From Pseudomonadota bacterium (GTDB lineage: Bacteria > Pseudomonadota > Alphaproteobacteria > Acetobacterales > Acetobacteraceae), in the NCBI GenBank assembly GCA_021785335.1, contig JAJYFW010000029.1:1-9140 (forward strand): DNA of 9,140 nt, written 5' to 3'. The position numbers and the translations under genes were made by a program. Numbering within the stretch: position 1 is the first letter of the stretch; each line of letters starts with the position of its first letter. Under the pieces are notes generated by a model. The model saw nothing but the letters and a program-made list of their open reading frames with translations. It was not told the DNA's origin and searched no databases. This document shows positions 1 to 6,465 of the stretch, piece after piece.

Positions 1-1
1 C

Positions 2-247
2 TTTGCTGCTGCTGCGGCCCCCGCGTGGACGATGCAGACCCGCAAGGCGATCGCGCGTGCGAGCCTCCTCGAGGCCATCCGCGCGGGCGACGTGCAGGCG
101 GCCGACGCCGCGCCCCCAGACCTCGTGGCGGCCGTCATGCGGGCCGTGGCGCAGCTGCGGCAGACCAGCGCCTTCCTCGCCCGGTTCCATCCTGGGGGCG
201 ATGATCGGGGGCGCCTGGGACCGCCTCGCCGCCTCATGCCAGGCTGA
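2..247 (+). CDS. 3' end of an unrecognised protein (partial at window edge)
   Basis: An open frame runs in from the left edge and stops with TGA at 245-247. Codons are strongly G/C-ending through about base 190, which argues for true coding here rather than on the other strand. The visible protein is an alanine-rich start followed by two amphipathic helical stretches (around ARASLLEAIRAGDV and DLVAAVMRAVAQLRQ). I do not recognise the family. The last 20 residues (RGRLGPPRRL type) look out of frame. After the G run near 197-201 the next frame reads AMIGGAWDRLAA, which looks like a more natural continuation, so a one-base insertion may have broken the C-terminus. An internal ATG at 32 could be the start of a short gene, but the frame is open upstream of it, so I treat it as partial. 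The gene ends exactly where a minus-strand ParB-like fragment ends, suggesting a junction at about 245-255. Confidence 0.4.
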   Translation, partial: FAAAAAPAWTMQTRKAIARASLLEAIRAGDVQAADAAPPDLVAAVMRAVAQLRQTSAFLARFHPGGDDRGRLGPPRRLMPG

Positions 248-504
248 CTGCGGGCGTTCCCCATCGCCCGCTGCGCCTCGGTGCGGTCGATGCCGAGTTC
301 GCGCACGGCGGCGTTGATGCCGCCGGTTGGACGCCCCTCGCCAACGCGACCACGCGACGAGAGTTTCGGCGCAACTTGCGCCGTTTCTCTTTCCCCCGTG
401 ATCCGCACCCACTCGGCGATGTGCTCGGCGCGCTCCTGCACGCTCAGGTCGGCGCGGTGCAGGTTCTCCGCGATCTCCCATAGGCGCGCCTGTTCGGCGT
501 CGTC
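248..504 (-). pseudogene. Internal fragment of a ParB-like (ParB/Srx-type) protein gene
   Basis: Reading the minus strand from 504 gives about 85 residues. They include EIAENLHRADLSVQERAEHI, then AEWVRIT, then VAPKLSSRGR and GINAAVRELGIDRTEAQRA. From memory this is the conserved segment just after the ParB nuclease-like domain in ParB-like proteins of plasmids, phages and alphaproteobacterial accessory regions. The usual N-terminal part of about 100 residues (with the GERR-type motif) is missing: the frame runs up to a stop at 568-570 without a plausible start. The C-terminal side loses resemblance after GNAR at about 250, and the frame then runs antisense to the neighbouring partial gene. 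The piece therefore looks like a remnant cut at both ends. Family identity is fairly sure; whether a full protein ever came from this exact locus is inference. Confidence 0.65.
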
Positions 505-555
505 GCGCGGCGACGGCGTAGGTACACTGGCCCGATCACCCTCCGAGGAATCCCG

Positions 556-900
556 ATGACCAGATCCCTATTAGCCAATCCCGCGTGGCTTCAGATCGTG
601 GCCGAGGTCGCTGCCGTAATCACGGTTGCGTTCGTTGTCGGGCCCTACCCCCTCCAGCGTGTGGCTCGGAACCGCAGGCGCAGGCGCCTTGAGACCTACC
701 TCAAGGCGGCGCGTGATCAGAAGGGGTCGCCCAAGTTCTTGTCCCTCCTGGAAGTCTCCGCCGCATTGCGCATGAACACCAGCGAGATAATCGATGCGGC
801 GTCCAATAACCCACGCATTGACGCGACGGCGACTGGTGACTTCATGGGGGCGCCGGGTAGCATGCTACTTCGATATTTCGACGGAGCACCCGAAGGCTGA
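556..900 (+). CDS. Small membrane-anchored hypothetical protein (114 aa)
   Basis: ATG at 556 follows a good ribosome site, GAGGAA at 545-550, with a 5-base gap. The protein has one N-terminal hydrophobic segment at about residues 12-30, then a basic RRRRR cluster that would stay in the cytoplasm. A soluble tail follows, starting LETYLKAARDQ and including LRMNTSEIIDAASNNPRI and a C-terminal LLRYFDG. This layout (a short membrane anchor, a YL-KA helix, a small helix-turn-helix-like region with 'T..EI..A', and a final LL-F/Y motif) resembles small uncharacterised membrane proteins I have seen in Proteobacteria, but I cannot name a family or function. Codon use includes AGA, CTA, TTA and ATA, all rare in this GC-rich setting, and contrasts with the genes after 2170. 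This supports acquisition or weak selection. A TACACT at 523-528 could serve as a -10 box, but no good -35 accompanies it. Confidence 0.6.
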   Translation: MTRSLLANPAWLQIVAEVAAVITVAFVVGPYPLQRVARNRRRRRLETYLKAARDQKGSPKFLSLLEVSAALRMNTSEIIDAASNNPRIDATATGDFMGAPGSMLLRYFDGAPEG

Positions 901-1037
901 CGGCCCCGCGGGCGCCCTCGATCTTCCCCTCGGCCGAACCGCCGCACTTGACAGCGCCGCCCAGCCGGTCCGCCTAAACAGAGCTGCGCCGATTCGCCCG
1001 CCGCCAAGCGCAGCGGCGCAGATCGAGGAGCGGCTCC

Positions 1038-1271
1038 ATGAGCGACGACATCACGCCTGATTTCATCCACGTTCCCGGCTTCGGCCTTGTCACAATCGGT
1101 GACCTGCCGGCCGCCCTGCGGCTCCGTTGCTATGAGCTCGCCGGAGCCAGGCGCCCGAGCTCGCGATATGAGACCCGCGCCGGCTGGCCCCGCGAGCAGA
1201 ATGTCGCCATGCTTGAGGAGGAGCTCGCGAATGCCCTGCGCCGGGTGATCGCGCCAACGCCGGGACCATAG
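1038..1271 (+). CDS. Small hypothetical protein (77 aa)
   Basis: ATG at 1038 is preceded by GAGGAG at 1025-1030 with a 7-base gap, which is good start evidence for so short a frame. The product starts MSDDITPDFIHVPGFGLVTI and continues with GDLPAALRLRCYEL, GARRPSS and AGWPREQNVAMLEEELANAL. It is acidic at the N-terminus and helical at the C-terminus, with no signal peptide or membrane segment. I do not recognise a characterised family. The 137 bases separating it from the preceding small gene hold no clear promoter, so the two may share a transcript. Both sit in the eroded accessory-looking part of the window. The frame has moderate G/C third-position bias and no competing frame with a ribosome site. 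Confidence 0.5.
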   Translation: MSDDITPDFIHVPGFGLVTIGDLPAALRLRCYELAGARRPSSRYETRAGWPREQNVAMLEEELANALRRVIAPTPGP

Positions 1272-1767
1272 GACGGCAACAGCACTGGACGTCTGCCACC
1301 CCTGGCCTCTCTGCCGTGGTCCACAGGCATGCGCGTTTTCGGTGCGGGTTGAAGTGTGGGTCGATGCCATACCGAAGAATTATCATATTGAAATAACGCT
1401 ATAAATCGAGATGTTCGGAGGACGCCCGGACCTCCACCCGGCTTCCCCTTTTTGCTGCGCCTTCCAGCCGCGACGGTCGGCTTGCGCCGTGCGGCGACCG
1501 CGAAGCGCCGCTCCCCCCGGGTTCGGCTCCCGTGAAGGCGCTGCCGCGGGCAACGCCGCGCAAGTCTTGCCCGGTTCCCCGATCGATCGTTCGGCGGAAC
1601 GGGCGAGCGCGCTTTCGACGCACGCGACAAGGTCTGCGCTTTACGGGGGAAGGCTGCGATTCCCGACGTCAACGGCTTCGTTGCGCATCCGCGCACGTTA
1701 ATGCGCGACAACGTGCTCGTCGTGTCGTCGGGAAAAGGCGGCTCCAACATGATGGTCACCTGTGCGT
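1272..1767. other. Gene-poor stretch of about 500 bases with an AT-rich island
   Basis: I see no convincing gene here. Several open frames exist on both strands, but all give arginine/serine/proline-rich products with no ribosome site and no consistent third-position bias. Bases about 1375-1406 are conspicuously AT-rich within otherwise GC-rich DNA, with overlapping TATCAT (1381-1386) and TATAAA (1400-1405) hexamers but no properly spaced -35 box. A weak 5-bp inverted repeat GGAGG/CCTCC lies at about 1417-1435. The island could mark a promoter, a recombination junction or residue of an inserted element; the sequence does not decide. Confidence 0.4.
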
Positions 1768-2159
1768 ATGGACGGCTGCACCTGCGTTGCCGGATCGCGG
1801 CCCCCAACCAACGACATCAAGGTCCACCACGTGAACATGACCGTCAGGACACAGCAAAACCCGGACCGGTCGGTCGCCGGCCGGCAACAGCGCAGGATCC
1901 GCGGGAATGTCGCCAAGCGCCCGGTGACGAATAGCGAACTGATCGACCCTGCCGACTATTACGACCCGACGACCCGCGGGTTCCCGATGACACCCTGCCT
2001 GGGGAACGGACGTCGCTGCGCTTCATCGGTTGCGAGAGCTGCATCTGGCGCCAACGGTTCCGCCTGCTGGGCGCTCTCAGGGATCGGGTTGCGGGATTCT
2101 GGCGCGGCGCTCCAGGAACGAGGCGACGCCTGCGGGCCCTGACAGACGCCGCGCGCTGA
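1768..2159 (+). pseudogene. Probable frameshifted hypothetical gene remnant
   Basis: From an ATG at 1768 (or 1837) a frame with good G/C third-position bias encodes MTVRTQQNPDRSVAGRQQRR, then ELIDPADYYDPTTRGFP near 1936-1986. Beyond about 1990 this frame loses coding character (CASSVARAASGANGSA). The frame one base back takes on coding character: DDTLPGERTSLRFIGCESCI, then WRQRFRLLGALRDR, ending at TGA 2157-2159. That second frame has a stop at 1932-1934 and no start of its own after it, so it makes sense only as the continuation of the first. One base lost near 1983-1986 (TTCCCG) would explain the pattern. The joined product would be about 130 residues with a CESC cysteine pair. I do not recognise the family. 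The alternative is a functional 126-residue protein in one frame (to 2142); I think that less likely. Confidence 0.35.
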
Positions 2160-2177
2160 TGTAAAGGCGCTTCACAT
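2159..2177. promoter_or_regulatory. Inverted repeat over the TetR gene start, likely autoregulatory operator
   Basis: ATGTAAAG at 2159-2166 and CTTCACAT at 2170-2177 form an inverted repeat matching at 7 of 8 positions around a GCG centre. The right arm contains the first two bases of the regulator's start codon. TetR-family repressors typically bind such palindromes at their own gene. A related repeat lies before the next gene. That this repressor binds it is inferred from position and symmetry. Confidence 0.5.
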
Positions 2178-2835
2178 GCGCTGGAACAGCGACGAAACGA
2201 CCGACGACGAACCTCCTGGGCGGCGCGGCTACCACCACGGCAACCTGCGCGAGGCGCTGGTCGAGGCGGCGCTGGCGCTGATCGGCGCCAAGGGGGCCGC
2301 TGGGTTCACCATCGCCGAGGCAGCGCGCCGCGCCGGGGTCTCGCCGGGCGCGCCGTACCGGCATTTCCGCGACGGCGACGCGCTGCTGGCCGAGGTGGCG
2401 GCACGCGGCTTCGCGATGCTCGCGGCGGCGCTGGCGGGCGCGTGGAATCACGGCCGGCCGGAGAAGCTGCGCGCCTTCGAGGCGATGGGGCGCGCCTATC
2501 TGGCCTTCGCCCGCGGGCGGCCGGAACATTACGCGGCGATGTTCGACACCAGGCTCGCCAACGCAGACCACCCTGGCCTCGCGACGGCGCGCGACAATGC
2601 CTTCGCGGTGCTGCGCGAGGCGGCGGACCAGTTGGTGGCGGAGTTGGATCCGCGCCCGCCGGGGCTGATGGTCGCGCTGCATGTGTGGGCGCTGGCGCAC
2701 GGGATTGCCTCGCTGTTCGGGCGCGCCCAGGCCGGGAAACGGCCGTTGCCGATGCCGCCGGAAGACCTGCTGGAGGCGGGGATTCTGCTTTACCTGCAGG
2801 GACTTGGGCTGGCGGGCGGACCGGCGCGGGGCTGA
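2176..2835 (+). CDS. TetR/AcrR-family transcriptional repressor with WHG-type C-terminal domain
   Basis: This 219-residue protein has the usual TetR size and layout. A charged tail of about 18 residues leads into YHHGNLREALVEAAL. The N-terminal DNA-binding domain spans roughly residues 19-79, with the helix-turn-helix at 45-66 (TIAEAARRAGVSPGAPYRHF, the family signature). The C-terminal ligand-binding/dimer domain includes W171 and an HG pair at 175-176 (VWALAHGIASLF), typical of the WHG-type (TetR_C_33) subgroup. ATG at 2176 has AAAGG at 2163-2167 as a modest ribosome site. An inverted repeat overlaps the start, suggesting autoregulation. It lies 83 bases upstream of a DUF2852 membrane protein gene on the same strand, whose promoter region carries a similar repeat, so that gene is the likely target. 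The inducer cannot be told from sequence. Confidence 0.93.
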   Translation: MRWNSDETTDDEPPGRRGYHHGNLREALVEAALALIGAKGAAGFTIAEAARRAGVSPGAPYRHFRDGDALLAEVAARGFAMLAAALAGAWNHGRPEKLRAFEAMGRAYLAFARGRPEHYAAMFDTRLANADHPGLATARDNAFAVLREAADQLVAELDPRPPGLMVALHVWALAHGIASLFGRAQAGKRPLPMPPEDLLEAGILLYLQGLGLAGGPARG

Positions 2836-2860
2836 GGCCACGCTGGACGGCTGAATCCCC

Positions 2861-2905
2861 TTGACGGAACGCCTCGGGCGCACCAAAGTAAATGTGTCTT
2901 ACATT
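2861..2905 (+). promoter_or_regulatory. Candidate promoter with operator-like repeat for the DUF2852 gene
   Basis: TTGACG at 2861-2866 is a good -35 box. The -10 is weak, with AAAGTA at 2885-2890 (18-base gap) the best candidate. Just downstream, AATGT (2891-2895) and ACATT (2901-2905) form a perfect inverted repeat around GTCTT. On the minus strand its core reads ATGTAAG then ACACAT, echoing the ATGTAAAG/CACAT arms at the TetR gene start, though with a shorter spacer. A repressor bound here would block transcription start. Promoter and operator are inferences. Confidence 0.45.
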
Positions 2906-2918
2906 CACCGGAGGGACC

Positions 2919-3428
2919 ATGTCCGGCTACGCCGCCTACGGACCCCGCCAGTCCAATGACAGGCCCTGGGGCCAGGGACCGCAGTCGCGGCCCTATGACG
3001 CACCGCCGGGATGGGCGGGGCATGGCTGGCGGTATGGCGGCTCCAACCGCCTGCTCGCGATTGCGCTCACCATCCTCGCCTTCATGATCTGGTGGCCCGT
3101 CGGCCTCGCCGTTCTTGCATTCACCATCGGGAGACGCTGCATGCGCAGGTCCTTTTTCCGCGAGGCTCGCCAGCAATGGGACGAGCACGGCATGTCCTGG
3201 AAATTCGGCGGCTGGCAGGGTTCCTGCGGGCCGCAGGCCACGGGCAGCGGCAACCGCGCCTTCGACGAATACCGCGCCGAGACGCTGCGCCGGTTGGAGG
3301 AGGAGCAGAAGGAATTCTCGGCCTTCCTCGACCGCCTGCGCTTCGCCAAGGACAAGGCGGAGTTCGACGCCTTCATGGCCGAGCGCCGCCGCGCCGCCGA
3401 GCCACCGCCGGAAGCGCATCCCGCCTGA
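2919..3428 (+). CDS. DUF2852 family membrane protein
   Basis: I chose ATG 2919 because GGAGGG sits directly before it (2910-2915); an in-frame ATG at 2892 lacks a ribosome site and lies inside the operator-like repeat. The product has 169 residues. Residues 1-43 are rich in Gly, Pro, Tyr and Arg and look disordered. A hydrophobic segment spans about 44-70 (ALTILAFMIWWPVGLAVLAF). A cytoplasmic tail with RRSFF and W/G-rich motifs follows, then the highly conserved helical part at about 109-157: SGNRAFDEYRAETLRRLEEE, FLDRLRFAKDKAEFD, FMAERR. This is the pattern of the DUF2852 family, found chiefly in Alphaproteobacteria, whose function is not established to my knowledge. The protein is probably inner-membrane anchored. 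It directly follows a TetR-type regulator and is closed by a strong terminator, so the two genes form a compact unit. Confidence 0.88.
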   Translation: MSGYAAYGPRQSNDRPWGQGPQSRPYDAPPGWAGHGWRYGGSNRLLAIALTILAFMIWWPVGLAVLAFTIGRRCMRRSFFREARQQWDEHGMSWKFGGWQGSCGPQATGSGNRAFDEYRAETLRRLEEEQKEFSAFLDRLRFAKDKAEFDAFMAERRRAAEPPPEAHPA

Positions 3429-3457
3429 CCTTCGCCTCGCCCGACGTCGTGCGTCGC

Positions 3458-3494
3458 GCCCCGGAACGCCGCCAGTGTTCCGGGGCTTTTCTTT
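3458..3494 (+). terminator. Rho-independent terminator after the DUF2852 gene
   Basis: GCCCCGGAAC (3458-3467) and GTTCCGGGGC (3477-3486) form a perfect 10-bp stem with a 9-base loop, followed by TTTTCTTT (3487-3494). It lies 29 bases after the DUF2852 stop codon. The converging caspase operon ends 12 bases away, but the stem has no T tract in that direction, so it is a clear terminator only for the plus strand. Confidence 0.9.
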
Positions 3495-3505
3495 GTCCCG
3501 TGCTG

Positions 3506-6463
3506 TCAGGGCGCCTGCTGGCCCGCCGGAATTACCTTGGCGATGGGGAACGAGTGCAGGTCCGTCTGGGCGGCGCGGAACACGGCGTCCTGCCGGTGGC
3601 CGCGGCGACGGGCGAGGACGCCCACGCGCTGGGAGACGTATTCACCGAGGGTGAGCGCGCCGATGTCGCCCGCCGCGTCCTTGCCGGCCTTGCCCTCCAG
3701 CGCCTCGCGCACCGCATAGACGAAGACGCCATTCCTGTTGTCGTAGCTGTCCAGCGCCTCCTGCACCGAGGTCGAGGCAGTGAGCAGGTAGCGGCCCGTC
3801 TCGTGGCCGAGATTGGCAAGGTTGTCGAGCGTGAGCTTGCCGGAATGGCAGGTATCGACGAACAGCAGCGCGTCGCGCGCGCGGATGCGCGCCAGCGCCG
3901 CCACCAGCGTGCCCTCGTCGATCGCCTGGGCGGCCATCGATTTCCAGGTCGAGATGTCGTTCATGTCGGCGGGGATCAGCAGGAAACGGTTGGTTTCCTC
4001 GTCGCGCACGCCGTGGCTCGCGACGTAGAAGAGGAACGTGTCCTCGGGCCGCACCTCGTGGGCCAGCCGGTCGAAGGCGGCAAGGATGCCCGCGCGCGTC
4101 GCCTGTTTGTCGAGCAGCAGGGTCGCGTGCACGCTGGCGAAGAGCGGTCTGGCGCGCTTCTCGACCACTTGCTCGAAGGTACGGGCATCGGCATCCGCGA
4201 AGTGCAGCATGAGCGTCGGGTTGGCGTAGTGGTCGATGCCGATCGCGAGGATGAACATCCTCCCCTTCCCCGTCGTCGCCCGCGCCGAAGCGGGTTGCAG
4301 GCGTAGCGCCGGGCTCTCGCCGTAGATCACGCCGCCGGCATCGTACTGGCGCACCGAGACCGTGTCCGTGCCGGGATCGAGCGGCACCGAGAGGGAGAAC
4401 GGCGCGCCGGCCTCGGGCTTGTCCACGCGCAGCGCGTTGCGGCCGTCGACGAACACGTCGAGCGGGCCGAGGCCGCGGCCGCGATCGGCGACGGAGAGGG
4501 TCAGCCGCAACGAGCCCGCGCCGTCGGGCAGCGTGGCGGAGCCGCCGCCGACCGCGATGCCATGGCAGGCCTGGCCTGCGGCGACGATACCACGCCCGGC
4601 GCCCACCTTGCCCGCCGTCACGCAGGCGGAACGGATCGCGACCCTCGGCTGCTCCGCGAGCGCCTTGGCGAGGTCGCCGAGTTGCGCGAGGCGCGCACGC
4701 GCGGGCGCCGGATCGCCCTGCAGCCGCGCGCGCACCGCCGCCGGCGCGTAGAGCGCGCGGTAGGCCTGGCTGAAGCTGAGCCAGAGCGGCGCCTGGTTGG
4801 CCGCGCGGTCGAGTTGCAGGCCCACGAGGTCGGCGCCGCCGCGATCGGAGTCGTCGAACAGCCCTTCCGGCGTGAACATCACCCAGCGCACGAGATCGGC
4901 ATCGAGGAACACGGCGCCGCGCGGGATCAGCCCGTCGGTGGAGCCGAACCAGCGCAGCGTGCCGTCGAGCAGCGCCGCGACGATCGTCCTGCCGTCGCCG
5001 GCATAGGCGACCGCCCAGGCGGCCGCGGGCAGCGGCGCGGTGGCGAGCAGCGTGCCGTCCGCGCCGTACAGCCTGAGCGATGTGTCGGTGCCGAGCACGA
5101 GTGTGCGCGCGTCCGGCGCGATGGCGGCGCTGCGCGCGTAGTTGCCGGGCTCGAGCGCGAGGCGCCTGCCGTTCAGCGTCGGCGCGTCGCTGTCCTTCCA
5201 GCCGGCGAGCGCGAGGCGCGGCGCCGCCGTGCGCGCGGGCTGCAGCGCCCCGTCGGCGCCGGGGGCCAGGCTGCGCCGCGTGGCGGAGAAAATTTCGGGT
5301 CCGGCAGGAGTCGCGAATCCGATCGTCATGCCGTCCCGCGAGACCGCCAGCACCCCGCGCGAGGGCCGCAGGTCCGCGATCGGCGGGTGCGGACGGAGCG
5401 CGATGGTGCCGTCCGGCGCGAGCCTGCCCCAGCCGGGATCCTCGGTCGCGAACACGGCGCCGCCGCCCGCGACCGGCTCGATGTCGCGTACCGTGTCGCC
5501 GGCGACGGCGGCGTCGGTGGCGGCGCCGAGGCCGTAGTCGCCCCAGGCACGGATGATGTAGCCGTCATGTCCGTGCGCGTAGCCGCCGGCGAGCAGCCTG
5601 GTGCCGCCATCGGCATCGGCGGCCCACGCGACGGCGAGCAGCCCTTCGCCAGGAAGTCCCGCCGTGTCCGGCGTGAACACATGCGCAAGGCGTCCGGCGG
5701 ACAGCACCTCGACCAGCAGCCGTCCGGCGCGGTCGCGGCTTTCGGCGGTGACGGCGACGAGCCCGCCATCCGGCGAGACCGCGAGCCCCCAGGGGCGCAG
5801 GCCGCCTGGCAGCGCGACGCGCGCGACAGTCCTTCCCGCCGCGTCGTAGTGCCGCACGAAGCCGTCGGCCGCGGTGGTGTAGAGCGTGTTGTCGCGGCCG
5901 AAGACGAGACGCCGCACCGGGCCGCGATAGGCAGCGTCGGCGAAGACCGGCTTGCCGTTATGCGCATTCCACACGCGCACGCCGCCCTTGGCGAGCCCTG
6001 CCGCCAGCAGCGCGCCGTCGCGCGACACCGCGAGATCCTCGACCGGCGACCGCAGGTCGGGAAGGCGCCCGATCATGCGCGCCGTTGCCACATCGAACAG
6101 ATCGATGCTGAAGCTGCCGTCCCAGCTGCCGCCGGTGGCACCGGCCGCGAAGACGCGCCTGCCGTCCGGCGTGATCGCGACCGCGTAGACCTCGCCCTCG
6201 TGGCCGGCGCCGATGGGCAGGCGCAGCACCGCCAGTTCGCGCCCGTCCGGCAGGGACCACAGCCGCACGGTCTTGTCGTAGCCGGCGGAGGCCATGAGCG
6301 TGCCGGCGGCGTCGACCGAGAGCCGGGGCACCGCGCCGGCATGGCCGCCCGCCTCGATGCGCAGGAATGGCGTGGAGGGGGGCCTGCCTGCACGCGCCAC
6401 GCCGCCCACCGCAATGAAGGCGCCGAGCAGGGCGGCGCCAAGCAGGAACGACGGGAGGCGCAT
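3506..6463 (-). CDS. Secreted WD40-propeller and caspase (peptidase C14) protein
   Basis: This 985-residue protein starts with a Sec signal peptide (MRLPSFLLG.., hydrophobic core, ARA cleavage site at 23-25), so it should be exported. A WD40-like propeller covers about 35-500; the clearest blades are GHAGAVPRLSVD..DKTVRLW and GHEGEVYAVAITPDG. At 527 a WVMFTPEGLFDDS module follows, as in other bacterial WD40-caspase proteins. An Ig-like strand region (FVDGRNAL..LDPGTDTVSV) precedes the caspase domain, about 733-970. His817 (FYVASHGV) and Cys872 (VDTCHSG) give the intact catalytic dyad of C14 peptidases. The frame stays open upstream to 7042, but that part overlaps the lipoprotein gene and looks spurious. 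ATG 6463 follows the lipoprotein stop by two bases, with only a weak ribosome site, so translational coupling is likely. It is the last gene of a three-gene operon. Protease identity is confident; substrate and role are unknown. Confidence 0.93.
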   Translation of the reverse strand: MRLPSFLLGAALLGAFIAVGGVARAGRPPSTPFLRIEAGGHAGAVPRLSVDAAGTLMASAGYDKTVRLWSLPDGRELAVLRLPIGAGHEGEVYAVAITPDGRRVFAAGATGGSWDGSFSIDLFDVATARMIGRLPDLRSPVEDLAVSRDGALLAAGLAKGGVRVWNAHNGKPVFADAAYRGPVRRLVFGRDNTLYTTAADGFVRHYDAAGRTVARVALPGGLRPWGLAVSPDGGLVAVTAESRDRAGRLLVEVLSAGRLAHVFTPDTAGLPGEGLLAVAWAADADGGTRLLAGGYAHGHDGYIIRAWGDYGLGAATDAAVAGDTVRDIEPVAGGGAVFATEDPGWGRLAPDGTIALRPHPPIADLRPSRGVLAVSRDGMTIGFATPAGPEIFSATRRSLAPGADGALQPARTAAPRLALAGWKDSDAPTLNGRRLALEPGNYARSAAIAPDARTLVLGTDTSLRLYGADGTLLATAPLPAAAWAVAYAGDGRTIVAALLDGTLRWFGSTDGLIPRGAVFLDADLVRWVMFTPEGLFDDSDRGGADLVGLQLDRAANQAPLWLSFSQAYRALYAPAAVRARLQGDPAPARARLAQLGDLAKALAEQPRVAIRSACVTAGKVGAGRGIVAAGQACHGIAVGGGSATLPDGAGSLRLTLSVADRGRGLGPLDVFVDGRNALRVDKPEAGAPFSLSVPLDPGTDTVSVRQYDAGGVIYGESPALRLQPASARATTGKGRMFILAIGIDHYANPTLMLHFADADARTFEQVVEKRARPLFASVHATLLLDKQATRAGILAAFDRLAHEVRPEDTFLFYVASHGVRDEETNRFLLIPADMNDISTWKSMAAQAIDEGTLVAALARIRARDALLFVDTCHSGKLTLDNLANLGHETGRYLLTASTSVQEALDSYDNRNGVFVYAVREALEGKAGKDAAGDIGALTLGEYVSQRVGVLARRRGHRQDAVFRAAQTDLHSFPIAKVIPAGQQAP

Positions 6464-6465
6464 GC

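Noticed and set aside
948..980. TTGACA at 948-953 with TAAACA at 975-980 as a promoter for the 77-residue gene
   Set aside because: The gap is 21 bases, too long for a normal sigma-70 promoter, so I did not list it.
1701..1934. Frame starting MRDNVLVVSSGKGGSN, reminiscent of a P-loop ATPase (SGKGG)
   Set aside because: The match is a short chance motif; the lysine/threonine following it in MinD/Mrp-type loops is absent, codon bias is poor and the rest is unlike an ATPase.
3011..4306. 431-codon plus-strand open frame spanning the DUF2852 gene, the terminator and the caspase 3' end
   Set aside because: It runs out of frame through a clear DUF2852 gene and a strong terminator; composition is that of a shadow frame.
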